Origin: Phanerodontia chrysosporium
Taxonomy: Eukaryota > Basidiomycota > Agaricomycetes > Polyporales > Phanerochaetaceae
Length of the DNA stretch: 64,000 nucleotides
Direction of reading: 5' to 3'
Assembly (NCBI GenBank): GCA_001910725.1
Contig: MJGA01000024.1
Coordinates: forward strand, 186,001-250,000
Below the pieces are notes generated by a model. It was not told the DNA's origin and searched no databases. It saw only the letters and a program-made list of their open reading frames with translations. Of the stretch, positions 47,015-59,407 are shown piece after piece. Every line of letters starts with the position of its first letter. The first letter of the stretch is position 1. Both the position numbers and the translations under genes were made by a program.

Positions 47015-48174
47015 ATAACCACAATGGTTTGAACATAATATAGGTTATGTATAATTGTGGATTTTTGAAAAGTCCGTTTGTCAACTCCGCGTTCCGTGTC
47101 TTTCACTCATTTCTAGCAGAGTGCCTGTGGCCTGAAGCCATGGGATGTGCCATTTGAGAAATGCTGGGATACAGCTCGACACTGATGTTGAGACGGTCCT
47201 ACAAACCACATATGCATCATGACGAGTCCTTTCTGGTGCCTCCGAGGCTCCGACCAACGACAACGGTGACCTAACAACTTGAGTAGTGTACGTCCACCTC
47301 TACACCTTTCACGCCTGTAGTCATAAAACCCTTACCATGACGCAGGCTTGGCCATATCAATGGCTGAAAACGAAGAACCGTCGTTCGTAGAACTCGGGAG
47401 CGTGTCCCGGACCGTACTGCATGGGCGCATCTCATCGGCTGATGCCCACGGGAGCAATGTACATGATTATACCTTTTCATGGCTAGTGAATGGGGACTCC
47501 GTATAGTCCCAGACTGTGCTCGTGTGTGTCTAGTCTCTTCATAAGTGCAATATGTCGATTAACTGCGATTTACTCACCGTCCCCATGTCGCAGATCATGT
47601 ATCCGCGCAATCGTTCACGGAGGCGACGTAGTATCCGGCCCCTCACATAGAAGATTTCGATGTGATAGGAGCTTCGCGAACGAGACCGCTGGTCAGTCTG
47701 GCTACTGAACAAGCCCCGCCTCCATGTATCTCGGTGTTGTTCAACCAGCGATCCACATAAAACCCAACAGACTCCTCATATGCGCTAATGTGTAGTCCGA
47801 ATTTAGTAAGCAGTTCTCTGGACTTGACTCTGACTCACAGAGGCCTTATCTCGTCTTGCAACCAGATCACAACCTGGCGCCATATAGCGCAATATGAAGC
47901 GCTTCTCATGTTTGCCAGGTAACGATGTACGCTTCAGAGCAGCAAGCGGGCCGTCCTCAACATTCTCCTGTGTCATCTGGTTCTGCTCCCTTGATTATAT
48001 ACCTAGGGAAGCCACAGCGTGCGATGCCGAACGTATTGGCCGTGGATAACCATTTCAGCCCCTGTTCGCGCCATCCGGCGGTGCCTGCTGTAGTACTATA
48101 AGTACGGAAGAAACGAGAAGTATCAATACAGGGGCCATACGACCATCCTGTGTACTCTCCTTCGAGCTTAAACC
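47015..48174. other. Intergenic, no gene seen; TATA near right end
   Basis: About 1.2 kb. No protein-like frame. ACTATAAGTA at 48095-48104 lies about 75 nt upstream of the dioxygenase ATG and is a plausible TATA element. Confidence 0.45.
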
Positions 48175-49556
48175 ATGTCCAGCACGGTCACCTTGGCACC
48201 CACTCGAGCTCAGCTTATCTCTCCCGAAACCCAACAGCTCGAGGAGAAGCTCGCTTCCCTGCGGCTCACAGGTGCTCCCGCCCCTCTGCAGCTGGGCAAG
48301 TCCCTCGATGGCTTCCAGAAGGCGGATCTTACACCCCTGATCGGCACGGAGTTCGCGCGCGGCGTGCAGATCGTGGACCTACTCAAAGCACCAAATGCCG
48401 ATGACCTCATACGCGACCTGGCAATCCTCGGTGCGCTTCTCGTCATGTCTATGCCTATCGCTCACGCTGATATGTCGCACAGTATCGCAGCGCGGAGTGG
48501 TCTTCTTCCGTGACCAGGAACTGACCATCGAAGAGCAGAAGCTGCTCGGCGCGCGGCTGGGCGAGCTCACTGGAAAACCTGCGTCGTCTAAGCTACATAT
48601 TCACCCCATTACCGCGGAAGGCTCTGAGCGTGGTGATGAGATCCGTGTTATTTCGTCAGATGAGAGGAAGGCAGGCCGCAAAGGCGTCCCCGCTCGTGCT
48701 GACAGGACGGCGCTCTCTGCGTACGTTATCCGATTTACACCTTTAGCTTTGGCGTTCAATGAGTTCTCGCATGCAGGTCTAATTGGCATGCCGATATCAC
48801 GTTCGAGCCTGTCCCATCGGACTACGCTATCCTGAAGATTCACACTCTTCCAACATTCAACGGTCAGGTGACGGGTGGCGATACACTCTGGGCTCTGTGC
48901 GTCGCCGACTGTTCGCGCTGCTAGGCATTTTCCTAACCCCACCACAGCGGTTACGAAGTCTACGACCGCCTCTCTCCGTCCTTCGCGAAGTACTTGGAGA
49001 CGCTCGAGGCCGTGCATGAGTCGCGCTTCTTCGTCCAGATCGCGGAGGCGCTCGGCCATCGCGTCCGCGACGGCGAACGCGGTTCACCAGGCAACGTCGG
49101 ACCCCAGCTCGAAGCTGTGCACCCGGTCATCCGCACAAACCCCGTTACGGGCTGGAAGAGCGTGTTCGTGAACCCGAACCACACGAAGCGCATCGTCGGC
49201 GTCACTAAGGACGAGAGCGACACGATCCTGAAGTATCTGTACAGCCTTGTGCAGCTCAACCACGATCTTCAGGTCCGCTTCAAATGGGAGAAGGTTCGTT
49301 TTTGCCCATGTGCAGATATCTCAGATGCTAATCCCGGTATAGAACTCAGTCGCAATCTGGGACAACCGCTCAGCCTTCCACACTGCCACTTTCGACTACG
49401 GAGAAGAGAAACGCCTCGGTGACCGCGTGCTCTCCCTTGTAAGCTGTATATTTCGAAGGATCGTTGATAAACATACTAACGCAATTACACTATAGGGCGA
49501 AAAGCCATACTTCGACCCGAGCAGCAAGTCTCGTCGCGAAGCTCTCGCCTCATGAA
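48175..49556 (+). CDS. TauD/TfdA-type alpha-ketoglutarate-dependent dioxygenase
   Basis: Fe(II)/2-oxoglutarate enzyme of the taurine/sulfonate and aryloxyalkanoate class. MSSTVTLAPTRAQLISPETQ opens the protein, then QLGKSLDGFQKADLTPLIGT, RGVVFFRDQELTIEEQKLLG, LHIHPITAEG, and the metal motif WHADITFEPVPSDYAILKIH (HxD). Next: FNGQVTGGDTLW, GYEVYDRLSPSFAKYLETL, HPVIRTNPVTGWKSVFVNPN, and the distal histidine and cosubstrate region SVAIWDNRSAFHTATFDYG, with the C-terminal GEKPYFDPSSKSRREALAS. All introns keep frame and no repair is needed. Such enzymes release sulfite from organosulfonates as a sulfur source, or oxidise other acids; the true substrate is not readable. A fragment of a related gene lies at 10331-10496. 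Confidence 0.85.
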
Positions 49557-49808
49557 TGAAGATACCAGGACACGATGACTATCACATCCCATGTACAAAT
49601 AACCATATACAAGTTGACATGTGTATACAATCGAAGCAGGCTCCGATGTTCAGTTGCTCCCGAGTCCAGGTTCAAGTCCACTTAGATTGAACCCAGGTGG
49701 TGTCCAAGCGGCTTTGCGTTCTCCAATACAGCATGGGCATAGCGGTGAACGACAACTCAGTGGTTGCATCGGTGGAGTTCGCGACCAAGAAGCACCGAAA
49801 GGCGTGCC

Positions 49809-51379
49809 TCATTCCTCGTTGCGAGGCTCAGCTTCGCCTAGATCGAGTGGTTCTCCGATATTTCCGAGGATAGATGAGTGGCCCCGGTTGAAGCGTATCG
49901 ATGACGGTAATGTCCTGTTTGACTTCTCCCCATTTTGCTCTTCGGCGTACTGCCGGAGGTTCAACATGAACCGCTGCACTAGAACGGGAGGCTAGATCTC
50001 ACACCATCAGGCATGAACGTGCATCATCCGTCATAGCTCGCTCACCATTCCCTGGAGAAAAGAGTTCGCAACATTTGCCGCCTATGGCACGTTTTGTCAA
50101 TGCGCTCGTATTGAAGAAATTGGCCAATGTTTACCGTCGTGACATTGTGAGTTGAGTACGTCAGCATCTGCGACATGTTCGAGGCGAGCAGGACTCTATG
50201 AGACGTTGGTGAGGAAAGGCTACGCCGTATGTCTTCAACTGGACTGACAAAAAGTACAAAGTGCCTGGGTTGGGCACGATCAGTCGACGGAGAGTATACG
50301 AGACGATGAGCCTCACCGTCTCGGAGCAACAGAGTAGATATTGACGACCTTATACCGGCACTGCGATGCTGTCGCCAATGTGTGAACGTCTTTGTCCACG
50401 TCAAGATGAGGACTAGAAGATCGGAAGCTATCACACCACCTCTGGTGAGGTATAACACTACACCAAGGATCAGAGTACGTCCTCAACGCAAGCGAAGCGA
50501 CAGACTTCTGCAAGTGAATATTCAGGATGCGATCACTGAGAAGCTCGCGGCCTCCTACATGGTATTCAGCTCGATTGAAACTTGGATACTGTATGCGCAG
50601 GTTGAAAACGGTGGACCTTCATATCGGGCGCGCATGCGTGACCAGCCGAACTGCAATGAAGGTGTCAGCGAACTTCTGCACAAGCATTGAGGTGGCGCAC
50701 GATGTTTGTTCCGATGGGGATGCATCCTAACAGGAGCACCATCACACAGAGAAGGTGACGAAATCTTGAGTCGTGCCAAAGCGCATAAACGCGTAAGCCA
50801 GAGAACACTTGCTGGCATGAGTGCAAAATCGTGTCATAACAGATTACAAGACTTACGAGCTATCTCGGCCAGAGAGGCGAAGAACACGAGCTGGCCTACC
50901 GTGTTGTACCTTTCGCATCTGCGTCGGGTCCGCTTAGATTAGCCTCATCCACCCGAGTTGACTCAGTAACTTCTGAAGGACACCAACGCTAGCATGAGTG
51001 CATTGTTCATGGGCCGTGAATCATCCAAACTCACACGTCGAGCTCACCAACGGGACCATCTGCAGTGCTTGGTAGACCACCATAGTCCATCGTGTCAGCA
51101 GCAAGAGCAGCGACGTAGCAGTAAACTTCCTCTGCCACACACACGCAACCTCTCGATCCAGAGTTGTGACATACTCGTAGGCAACGAGACCTACAGCATC
51201 TACTCAGAGACTGTCCTGCGGTGCGATCAAGACCGGAACACATACCGAGAAGGGCGCACGAGACACGTTGGCCGATCTGGCTGAACAGCGTCAGTCTAAC
51301 GGTCCCAGAGCAAGGCCAGGAGAGCAACTCTTGACACATACTATCGTTCTAAATGGTATTGAAGATCTGTCGTCGGCAT
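49809..51379 (-). CDS. DUF6533-domain membrane protein, copy E
   Basis: First exon MPTTDLQYHLER ends at a GTATGT donor. Core exon LVAYEYVTTLDREVACVWQR with TSLLLLLTRWTMV. Then FSGLRVYALWHDSRFRHLLC, LGCIPIGTN, LYLTRGGVIASDLLVLILTW, TKTFTHWRQHR, LLLRDG, TLYFF, LLASNMSQMLTYS, and the last exon with VLVQRFMLNLRQYAEEQ and LGNIGEPLDLGEAEPRNEE. The C-terminal tail stops about ten residues after the motif, much shorter than in copies A-D. Frame is kept in the exons I could place; some middle borders are approximate. It is tail-to-tail with the dioxygenase gene. Function unknown. Confidence 0.7.
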
Positions 51380-51967
51380 ACCGGCTGCTCTGCGTGAGAG
51401 GGATTGAACGCCGCGAAAGGCCAGCGCAATTAACCTCCGGTATATGAGCTGAGGAACACGCTGGGATTGTTTGGGGCAAGTGACCGTCCGGTACAGCCCT
51501 CCTTGATCCGCCACATTAGCTCGTCTCGTCGAACATCACAGTCGCATATTTCCTGCGAATTTTCCTCTCAGGAACTGCAGGATCGGCGATAAACCGTGTT
51601 GAACGCAAGATACCGATGTCGAGGCTATGTAGCAATTAGAGTTCGATCAAGTCCAAGGAGTTTCGCCTTACCCGTTTGGTATAGAATGGAACACCATCTC
51701 GGGAATGACATGCGCATGCAATACACGAGGCCTGGCGTAAAGACTGCGGAACACCTTCATGCACGAGCAGAGTAGTTATGGCTACGCACAGGGGAGGAAG
51801 AAGTCATGCCGAGACGCAAAATCTCAAGCCACAATCACATACTAGCCGCTACCGACGCTTCATCATCCGGACGCGCAGGATCGCTGAAGCTCAGACTCGC
51901 CGATGTTGCCGAGACGATGAGTTGGGGATTGGAATATGACACTCGAGCTGAGCTGGGATGTGGTATT
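51380..51967. other. Intergenic between DUF6533 copies E and F
   Basis: About 0.6 kb, no gene seen. Holds the promoter of E and the 3' flank of F. Confidence 0.45.
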
Positions 51968-53542
51968 TCAAAAGTCTCGAACGTCACTTAGGGGAGTAAG
52001 CTCTTCCGCGTCGAATGAAGGTTCAAGCTCTCCGAAAACGAGGGGCTCGCCTATGTTCCCGAGGGCGGCTGATGGTGCCCGAAAGACGATGCTTGAAGGC
52101 AGAGCCTTGTCCGGCGACCGTTCGTTCGGCCCTTGCGAGTACTGACGCAAGTTCAGCATGAAGCGCTGAACAAGGACAGGAGGCTAGTGATTAAGGGATT
52201 AGACGAGGAATTCACTAGCGGCAGGGGTAGACTTACAAGTCCCTGTAGGAAAGCGTTCGCAACATTGGTAGCCTGTCGAGAGAGATCCTTTAGTTCCCAA
52301 GTCGGCCGCAAGACGCAAACTTACTCACCACTTCCAGATTATCGAGCTTCCAGGTGGAATATCTGCGACACATTGAAGGCGAGAAGAACTCTGGAAGGTT
52401 CCGAGTCAGCAACGCGATGGATTGGGACAGATACGGAACTCACAAAAAATACACGGTACCTGTCACGGATGCAAGCTGTCAATCGAGGTCGGCAGAGTGG
52501 GTTATCCACGCACCGTCACGGAGAAGTAACATGGATATGGAGGACTCGACTCCGGCACGCTGCTGTTGTCGCCAATGCGTGAAGGTCTTCACCCACGTCA
52601 GAACAAGAACCAACAGGTCTGACGCGATCGCGCTGCATCTTGTGAGGTAAAGCACTGGCAAAGTGAGAAATTAGGAACTTCTCTTCGGAAGAGACGACCG
52701 ACGAACTACTGCGAAGGTTGATCGGTCAGATGTATTTCTACTCCGACTCAAAGACGGCTTACATATCGTTCAACTCGTCAGAAACGTTTATGGCGTACGC
52801 GCAAGTCGAGAATGGCGCGCCTTCATACTGCGCCTGTATGCGCGTCCACCCGAACTATGCACCATTCAGTTCTTGAGCATGAGAACGGATGTTGGGCTCG
52901 CGTAGTCTACGTACGATGTTCGTCCCGATCGGCACACAGCCCAACACGAGCACAAGTGCGGAAAAAATGTGGCGAAACTTGGAATCATGCCAGAGCGCAT
53001 ATACACGGAGGCTGGAAAATACTGCACAAATGAGTCAGACAATCGCTCGCCGTGCGATACGTCGCGAAACTCACGTGCGATCTGCGCGAACGATATAAAC
53101 AGCGCTACCTGACCTAAGGCATTCCAGAGATCGCAACTGTACGGGAAAGTTAGCGACGAGGCCAGCGACCAAGAGTTGAAGCTCCTGACAGCAAATGAAT
53201 GTCCGTACGATAAGAATTAACCTGCGCATTGTTGCCGAAGACTAGTACTCACACGTCGAGGCGGTCAGCTGGACAATCGTGAATGCCTGGTTCACAATCA
53301 TGACCCAACGCGTGGATATCAAGAGCAGCGATGTAGCTGTAAACCTCCTCTTCCACACGCAAGCGACCTCTTGATCGAAGGTAATCAGATACTCGAACAC
53401 GATGAGAGCTAAAATGGCGCAATAGACGCGTTGCCCATTTGTGCTGCGCCCGCAAGCGATAAGTGGGAAGGTCAGAAGGATAGAGTGTGAGCACGTACTA
53501 CAACTCTAGATCGCGCTGCAGCTCTTGCGGGGGTTGTGACAT
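51968..53542 (-). CDS. DUF6533-domain membrane protein, copy F
   Basis: Start MSQPPQELQRDLE, closely like copy C's MSQPDDGLTQ. Core LIVFEYLITFDQEVACVWKR with TSLLLLISTRWVMIVNQAF. Then FSSLRVYALWHDSKFRHIFS, LGCVPIGTNIV, LYLTRCSAIASDLLVLVLTW, VKTFTHWRQQQ, LLLRDG, and the last exon with MLNLRQYSQGPNERSPDK and FRAPSAALGNIGEPLVFGE, ending about 18 residues later in TGA at 51970-51968. Most similar in this window to copy E (HDSKFRH against HDSRFRH; shared THWRQ). No frame break found. Function unknown. Confidence 0.68.
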
Positions 53543-54170
53543 GGAGAACGTTGATGCTCGGCTTCGATGAGGGGTGCGAGTACTGCAGCAGAGTAGCCAA
53601 AGGGTGGATGGAGCCCATATTTGTAGACGACATAGCGTTCACTTCGCCGTATACCATGGGATCTCACCTACACGGATATACACCGACCAACCCGGTAAGG
53701 CACGTCTCACCTCGTCCATCCCCTGCGCCTATCAAGGATATGCTTTCCTATGAGCGACTCGATCCATTGGTACGGGAACGCTTTGCTCACCTCCATCACA
53801 GCGATCTGCCAGACACGACCCTGATATCGTCCCAACTCTAACCAAGGCAGAGCGTTGATCACGTTTGACCTTGCTGGCGATGCAAGGGGTCAACCCCACG
53901 GACAACGGGGGTCAGGGATACCGAACGAGGCGAAAGCTGGAAGTCCATTGCGAACGAAAGAGGCCAAGCCTGCTAATCCTACAGGTAAACGTGTGTTCAT
54001 CAACGATGATAGATCATGTCTGGCTCGGGCAGTCAGCATCGCACGTAGGATAAGTTCGGGTCGCTTGCAATCGCCCAAACGCATAATATAACTCTAAGAG
54101 TACACAACAACACTAGCCAAATATGAGCACTTGAGTGGGGAACAGCGGAACACGGGGACGAACAGTATCA
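53543..54170. other. Intergenic, no gene seen
   Basis: About 0.6 kb containing the promoter of copy F and the 3' flank of the SPP2 gene. Confidence 0.45.
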
Positions 54171-55564
54171 TCAGTAGTCCCGCCTGTCTCCGCCGCGACG
54201 GGACGACGACCTCTCCTCCGACCTATCCCTCCGTCGGTCCCTGTCCCGGTCGGAATCGCGGTCTCTCCGGGAGCTCGAATCGTAGTCCCGTCTGTCGTCC
54301 CTGCGGCGGTCGTAGTCTCTGTCCCTCTCTCTGTCTCTATCCCGCTCCCTGTCGCGGTAATCCCTGTCCTTTTCCCTCTCGCGCTTGCGATCGTAATCCG
54401 AGTCGACGCGGCTTCTGTCCTTGCGTCTATCGGGCGAAGGGGACCTTCTGGAGCCGCGTGGCGAAGGCGACCTTCTGAAGCCGCGTGGCGAAGGCGAACG
54501 ACGCCTGCTGGAGGTCCCCGAGCCGGAATCGCTCTCGCCGGGGCGGAGCTCGCGCTTCACGACGGGCACATATTTCTTGTCAGGGCGCATTTTCTTCTTG
54601 CCCTTGCTCCCGTCGTCGAAGACCTCCTTTTCCTTCGCGCCGATGCCGAGGAGGGCCGGGCGCGCCTGCGGGAGCCACGGCTCGACGGGGCCCTTGCCCT
54701 TGCGGCTCGCGGCCATGCCCTCCTTCCAGCCCATCCCGCGCAGTAGCGCCGCGCCGAAGTCCTCGACGGGAACGCGCTCGTAGTCGTCGAGCGACGCCGG
54801 CTCCGGCAACTCGACGACGTCCTGCTGGAACGCCTCGTCCTCGGTGACAGCGGGAATAATCTCCACTCTAGGCCCCTTGCTTTCGCCCTGCAGCAGCGCG
54901 CGGATCGCCTTCTGGTCCTCCGTCTCTGGTTCTTCTTCCGTGACAGCCTCTGTCGTGGCAGTGACGGTGACGTCCTCCTCAACCTCCATGCTATCATCTT
55001 CGACCTTTATCTTCTTTCGTACTTGGAGGCCGGCATGTTGAGGACCGGAGTTGATGACGTCCCTTGTTCCAAGGCCGCCGACGCTGCCGTCTGCGCCTGT
55101 CGTAGCAGCTGCGCTCGGGGTACGTAGAGGTTCTTCCTCTTTCGTGCGAGCTCCCGCCAGTCCCGGTTTTTGAGAGCGGGGATCACTAGCGGCCCCTGAG
55201 GCTTCTTCTTCTCGTGCACGCTGTCAGCGAGGAAGGCTTCTGTGAGTTGCGGACCTGGTCCAGGCGAGCACACAGGAAACGAGACACACCGCTGTACACC
55301 AAACTGGTCAAAGCCAGTCACCAGCTCGTCTTCCGCTTCGCTGCCCTCATCAGAGCTGTCCCTCTCCTCGTACGTGCGCGACCGTGGTTTTGGGGACTCC
55401 CGCCGGAGCGGGCTGTTCGGAGTGCTCGTTCCGCTGAGATGACGAGGCAGAGCTGGGATTTTGAAGTCTGAGTCTGCGCCGGTCGAGCTCGAGCGCGACG
55501 GCGGGCTGGGCCGACGAATTTTGAACGAGACTTTGGACTGGTCTGACATGTTCGCTGCCGACAT
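54171..55564 (-). CDS. SPP2: Pre-mRNA splicing factor SPP2 (G-patch, Prp2 cofactor), with an apparent 1-nt frameshift
   Basis: Starts MSAANMSDQSKVSFKIRRPS (the second Met is an alternative start at 55549). The N-terminal half carries the SPP2/GPKOW signature LVIPALKNRDWRELARKRKN preceded by GFDQFGVQ. A G-patch follows: VPVEDFGAALLRGMGWKEGM, then RPALLGIGAKEKE. The C-terminus is a long Arg-Asp/Arg-Ser repeat tail. SPP2 binds the DEAH helicase Prp2 through its G-patch and activates it in the Bact spliceosome. At about 55011-55017 the frame breaks between ASKYER and KIKVEDDSMEVEEDVT; one A missing from a run repairs it. One intron near 55240-55280 joins FDQFGVQRC to PQLTEAFLADS. Divergent from F-box copy 2. 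Confidence 0.82.
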
Positions 55565-55872
55565 GGCTGAGCAGAGAGTGGAAGAGGTTGAGGTTCAAGT
55601 CAAGGATTGCCCCGCCAGGGGGGCTTACCTAACACGGCAATTCCCAGATAGTGATAGACGCCAGGATCTCCGCTTGCGTATAATGGGCGTCTAGTTAACG
55701 AGCTCCTTGTTCTCGACCCCCCCACTCGCTGTCTGCACGTCCTTTGTCTCGTTGCCCCCGACTCCTGCCTCGCCCCACGACTTGCAGAAAGACAGAACTC
55801 GCAACGTACGTTCTGGGACACTACTTTGCGAGTGACATAGCGGGCTGAACCTACACCTCAGAGCCTCTCGTC

Positions 55873-57649
55873 ATGAGCGTAACAGAAGACGTACCCGCTG
55901 AGCTATGGCTCAGCATCTTCGAGTTCATGGAGTGCCCCATCGACCTCAACAGCGTCGTGCGGACATGCAGACGCTTCCACAACTGCGGTCTCCGAGCCCT
56001 TCATCGTAACTTGGTCTGGAAGAGGCCGGAAGACTTTGTCCGCAACTCTCCCATCTGGCAGGAAGACCCTGGCCTACCTGCCGGGGTCCGTTCTCTGGAG
56101 CTACACATCTCTACTCTACCTGATGATGTTCCTGGTACGTTAGTTGACGCAGCGGGCCTCACCTTCACTCGCGACGACGTCACTCAGTTCCCTGAGCTGG
56201 ATGATGAACCGTTCTGGCTCTTCCCTGAAGTCGACCAGCAGGTGTTCAGTCAGTCTATCATGCACTCAATCCGGCATTACAAGATGAACCAGACTTACGC
56301 AACCTCTGGGGTCTATAATACTCTCATGAACCGACTCGTGTCCTTCACGAACCTCCGGGAGCTGACTCTGCGCAACCTGTTCGTCACCGACGAACTCTTC
56401 GGCGCCATGTTTCAGCTTCCAAGCCTCCGAAAACTGCACGTCGAGTTCTGCCTTTTCCCACGGAGGCATAACATCACCCACCGCGACTTCTCCACTCTGC
56501 CCATCACCGATCTCACACTCCTCAACCTACGCAGGCAAGTCTTGAATGCTGGTCGCAACGGACATGACTTGCACGCCTTTGCCGACATGGATGAAGACAT
56601 CGAGTACGGTCTTGCTCTGGCGTCGGCGAAGACCCTGCGCTCGCTCCGCGTCGACTCCACTGCAGACGTTTTTGCGACGATCTACCGCCGACGCATACAG
56701 GGGGTGTATGTGTATAATATACCTCCGAATCTGTCTGCCCTCTATATTCAGCGAAAGCAGGTTGTCGAGGGTGTCGTCCAGCCCATTTTCCACGCCGAGC
56801 AGCTCTTCCCAAATGCTGTCTACAGCATCATGGAGCGCTGCCCGACGATCACAACCGTCTCGCTTGCGTACGCACTGCCCAAGCACACGAGTTTCCCAAA
56901 ACCGGAGGCCCTCCCAAACCTGACGCATTGCGAGGGTTTCCTTGATGCTGTGGCGGCAATGACCTCCAACCGCCCGCTCAAGTCGATCAGTATCCTCCGT
57001 TCTGATACGTCTCCCGAAGGCATACTCGAGTTCCTCGCACGCAAGGCACGGCACCACCCGGACCTGCAAATGCTCTCGCTACACTGCAAGACGTGGGACC
57101 TCGAAATCCTCGACGCAATTTGTCAGCTCTTCCCGCAGCTCCGCAAGCTCAAGCTCACATTCGACATCCGGGAGCCGGGCAAGCTGTGGGAACACAACGA
57201 CTATTGGAACGGCATCCAGCCGTACGAGATGTACGAGGCGCTCGAGGAAGCACGTTCGCGCCCGGAGTTCGCCACCGGCTCGCGCGGGCCTGACGAGGTG
57301 AGGAGGCTCCTCATGCTGTGCGGTTCACTCTCTGATCGTGCACACGCAGGATACGGTTGTGAGCTTCGGCCCGCACTACCTCTACCGCCTCGAACACCTG
57401 CACACCGCGCATATCTACGCCGCGCCGAACAACGGGAAGCCGGAGCACCCCGCGTTCTTGTTCGACGACACGTTCGACAACGTCGAGGAGGAGCTCCAGA
57501 ACCTCGTCATTCCTTGGAACCGCTACTGCACAAAGCTCCGCGAGGTGCAGCTGCACGCGGGCTACGTGATGCGCCGCGCTTTCGAGGGCGACGTCTGGCG
57601 TCTGCACAAGGTCCACGAGCTCAAGGAGGGTTGCGAGTTCGAGTATTAA
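55873..57649 (+). CDS. F-box protein (copy 2) with leucine-rich region
   Basis: Exons 55873-57297 and 57350-57649. The F-box is at the very N-terminus: EDVPAELWLSIFEFMECPID and LNSVVRTCRRFHNCGLRALH. The remainder carries irregular leucine-rich units (FTNLRELTLRNLFVTDELFG; LPSLRKLHVEFCLFPRR; PDLQMLSLHCKTWDLEILD), then a C-terminal conserved segment YLYRLEHLHTAHIYAAPNNG and QNLVIPWNRYCTKLREVQLH. It would present a substrate to an SCF ubiquitin ligase; the substrate is unknown. The intron is 52 nt with donor GTGAGG. No frame defect. About 310 bp separate its ATG from the divergent SPP2 gene. Confidence 0.85.
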
Positions 57650-59407
57650 GGGAGGGTTTCTCCCGTGTATCTCTTGGCTGTATTTGGTGCGCCGATCCAC
57701 TCCACCCGTTGGTCTGTGCTGTGCTGACGGAGGTTACGGCTAGTATGTCACCATGGATGCTTGTTTGCGTCGATTGTTCCCTATGTATTTGTAAGCTCTC
57801 TGGTATATTTGTCCACAAAACAGACGTGAAGGATTTGTATAGTAGAGCGGCGCTATGTAAAGTACACATCCTGGACTATTACCGACTCTGACAAACTGTC
57901 GTCTGCTGATGACACTGCGCGGCTGGTACTCTGGCTATAAGCTTGCGTCTCTGGCGAGGGCGCGTCGCCCAGCAACAGGAAACGCACAACATGCTCCTGT
58001 GTTCAGAAAAGGTATTGTGCCCCTCCCCCGTATGGCCCGGAGAGGCATCTCTGGTGCATCTGAAGCGCTTTCAAGTACGGACACGCGTAGACAGTAAGGT
58101 GAGCGGGCCGTGTTTCGCTTGACTTGCGGACCTAACGCGACCGTGATTCAGAGGGTCTGTCAGGACATCATTCCCGGGATTACTGGCATATCTGCGCGGC
58201 AAGTTATGTGGTTCCGCTGGCTCGCCCTCATTCACGGGAGCAGAGAACGCACGGACCGTCCTCCCAGTTTTTGGCTTCTCCGGCAGTCAACCAAACGGTC
58301 TTAGAACGCAAAGCTCTAGAGAGGTCGCTAAAATCGACATGTTGTGGGAACCAAGGACGGTGCAGCGCGTGTCGACTATGGCTGCGAGATGTCCTGAGCA
58401 TCGCAGGTGCTGACGGTGCCTTCCTTCCAAAGCCCGTGATCTCGCATTGCCGCGATTGTTGGATGTGCTTGAGGGCATGTAAGAGAAACCGTTCACCTTG
58501 CGCACTCTGGCTAATGGTCGATAGCCCCTCAATTACAGGAATGTGCACACTCCCAGGCTTGTCAAGCGGAAGCGAAGACACGGTAGAACTCTCATTAGCG
58601 GGCGCTGAATATTCTTCCGATATCTGAATATCGGTGATTGCCTTACTCCCGTTCCGAGGCCTCACCAACTGTGCTGTAATGTGGCGCCTCTCACTTCGGG
58701 TCTGTGTCTTGCTCATGCATTCTGGTGTTCCGCAGATAGCTGTATCGACGCAAACGCGGACCTTCATGTCACTTCACTTCGAGGTCAACTAGGCGAGTAT
58801 CCTCGCTCCTGGACACGGCGTTCCGTAACCCGCATACACCCGCATAATTTGTAGTAAGGGTCTGATGCCTTCAGCTGGAGGGAGTTATTGACCTTATACG
58901 ATGATATACAAGGCACAATGGTAGTTCCTGCAAGAGCTTACCGTGTGTAGAACCGCTCAGTTGTCAGATGACATGTATTCATTGGTCCGAAAACATACCA
59001 TCTACTCCGTCTACTGTGGCACCCTAGGCACGCCTGTCGCCACGACATACCGTTAGATCAGGACTGGGCCGGGACCGTGCAGTCACAATGAGGACTTGCC
59101 ATCGGAGGTATGCTTTCCCTTCCAGCCTTCGCTAGGCCTCCATTCGCTAACCTTGCAGCACCTAGGATGCGCCCTGAACTGTCGTAAATATTTTCTCTTG
59201 ACCATAGAAAGGAGTCTTCGATCAGGTACTTCGCATGGCTAGCGAAGCGCGACCTGAGAAACGACGAACCTTGGCATACTGGTCCCTGGCGGCGCTCTCG
59301 CGGAGACATAAGAAGGCGTCCGAGGGCACGCGAGAAGGCCAGGTCGAACGAGCCCTCTCTGTCTAGTTCTCGGTCGCCCTTCACTCTTACGACACGTACA
59401 TCCAGAC
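57650..59407. other. Intergenic, one doubtful ORF
   Basis: About 1.76 kb. A minus-strand frame at 58228-58767 (179 codons; SAPANESSTVSSLPLDKPGS) is somewhat protein-like but has no motif or neighbouring exons. No other candidate. Confidence 0.4.

Noticed and set aside
51390..51460. tRNA-like stretch on minus (AGCTCATATACCGG... GTTCAATCCC)
   Set aside because: The acceptor, D and T stems do not pair; it is probably just the promoter of DUF6533 copy E.
58228..58767. 179-codon minus-strand ORF
   Set aside because: No motif, no neighbouring exons, and composition near that of random open frames here.
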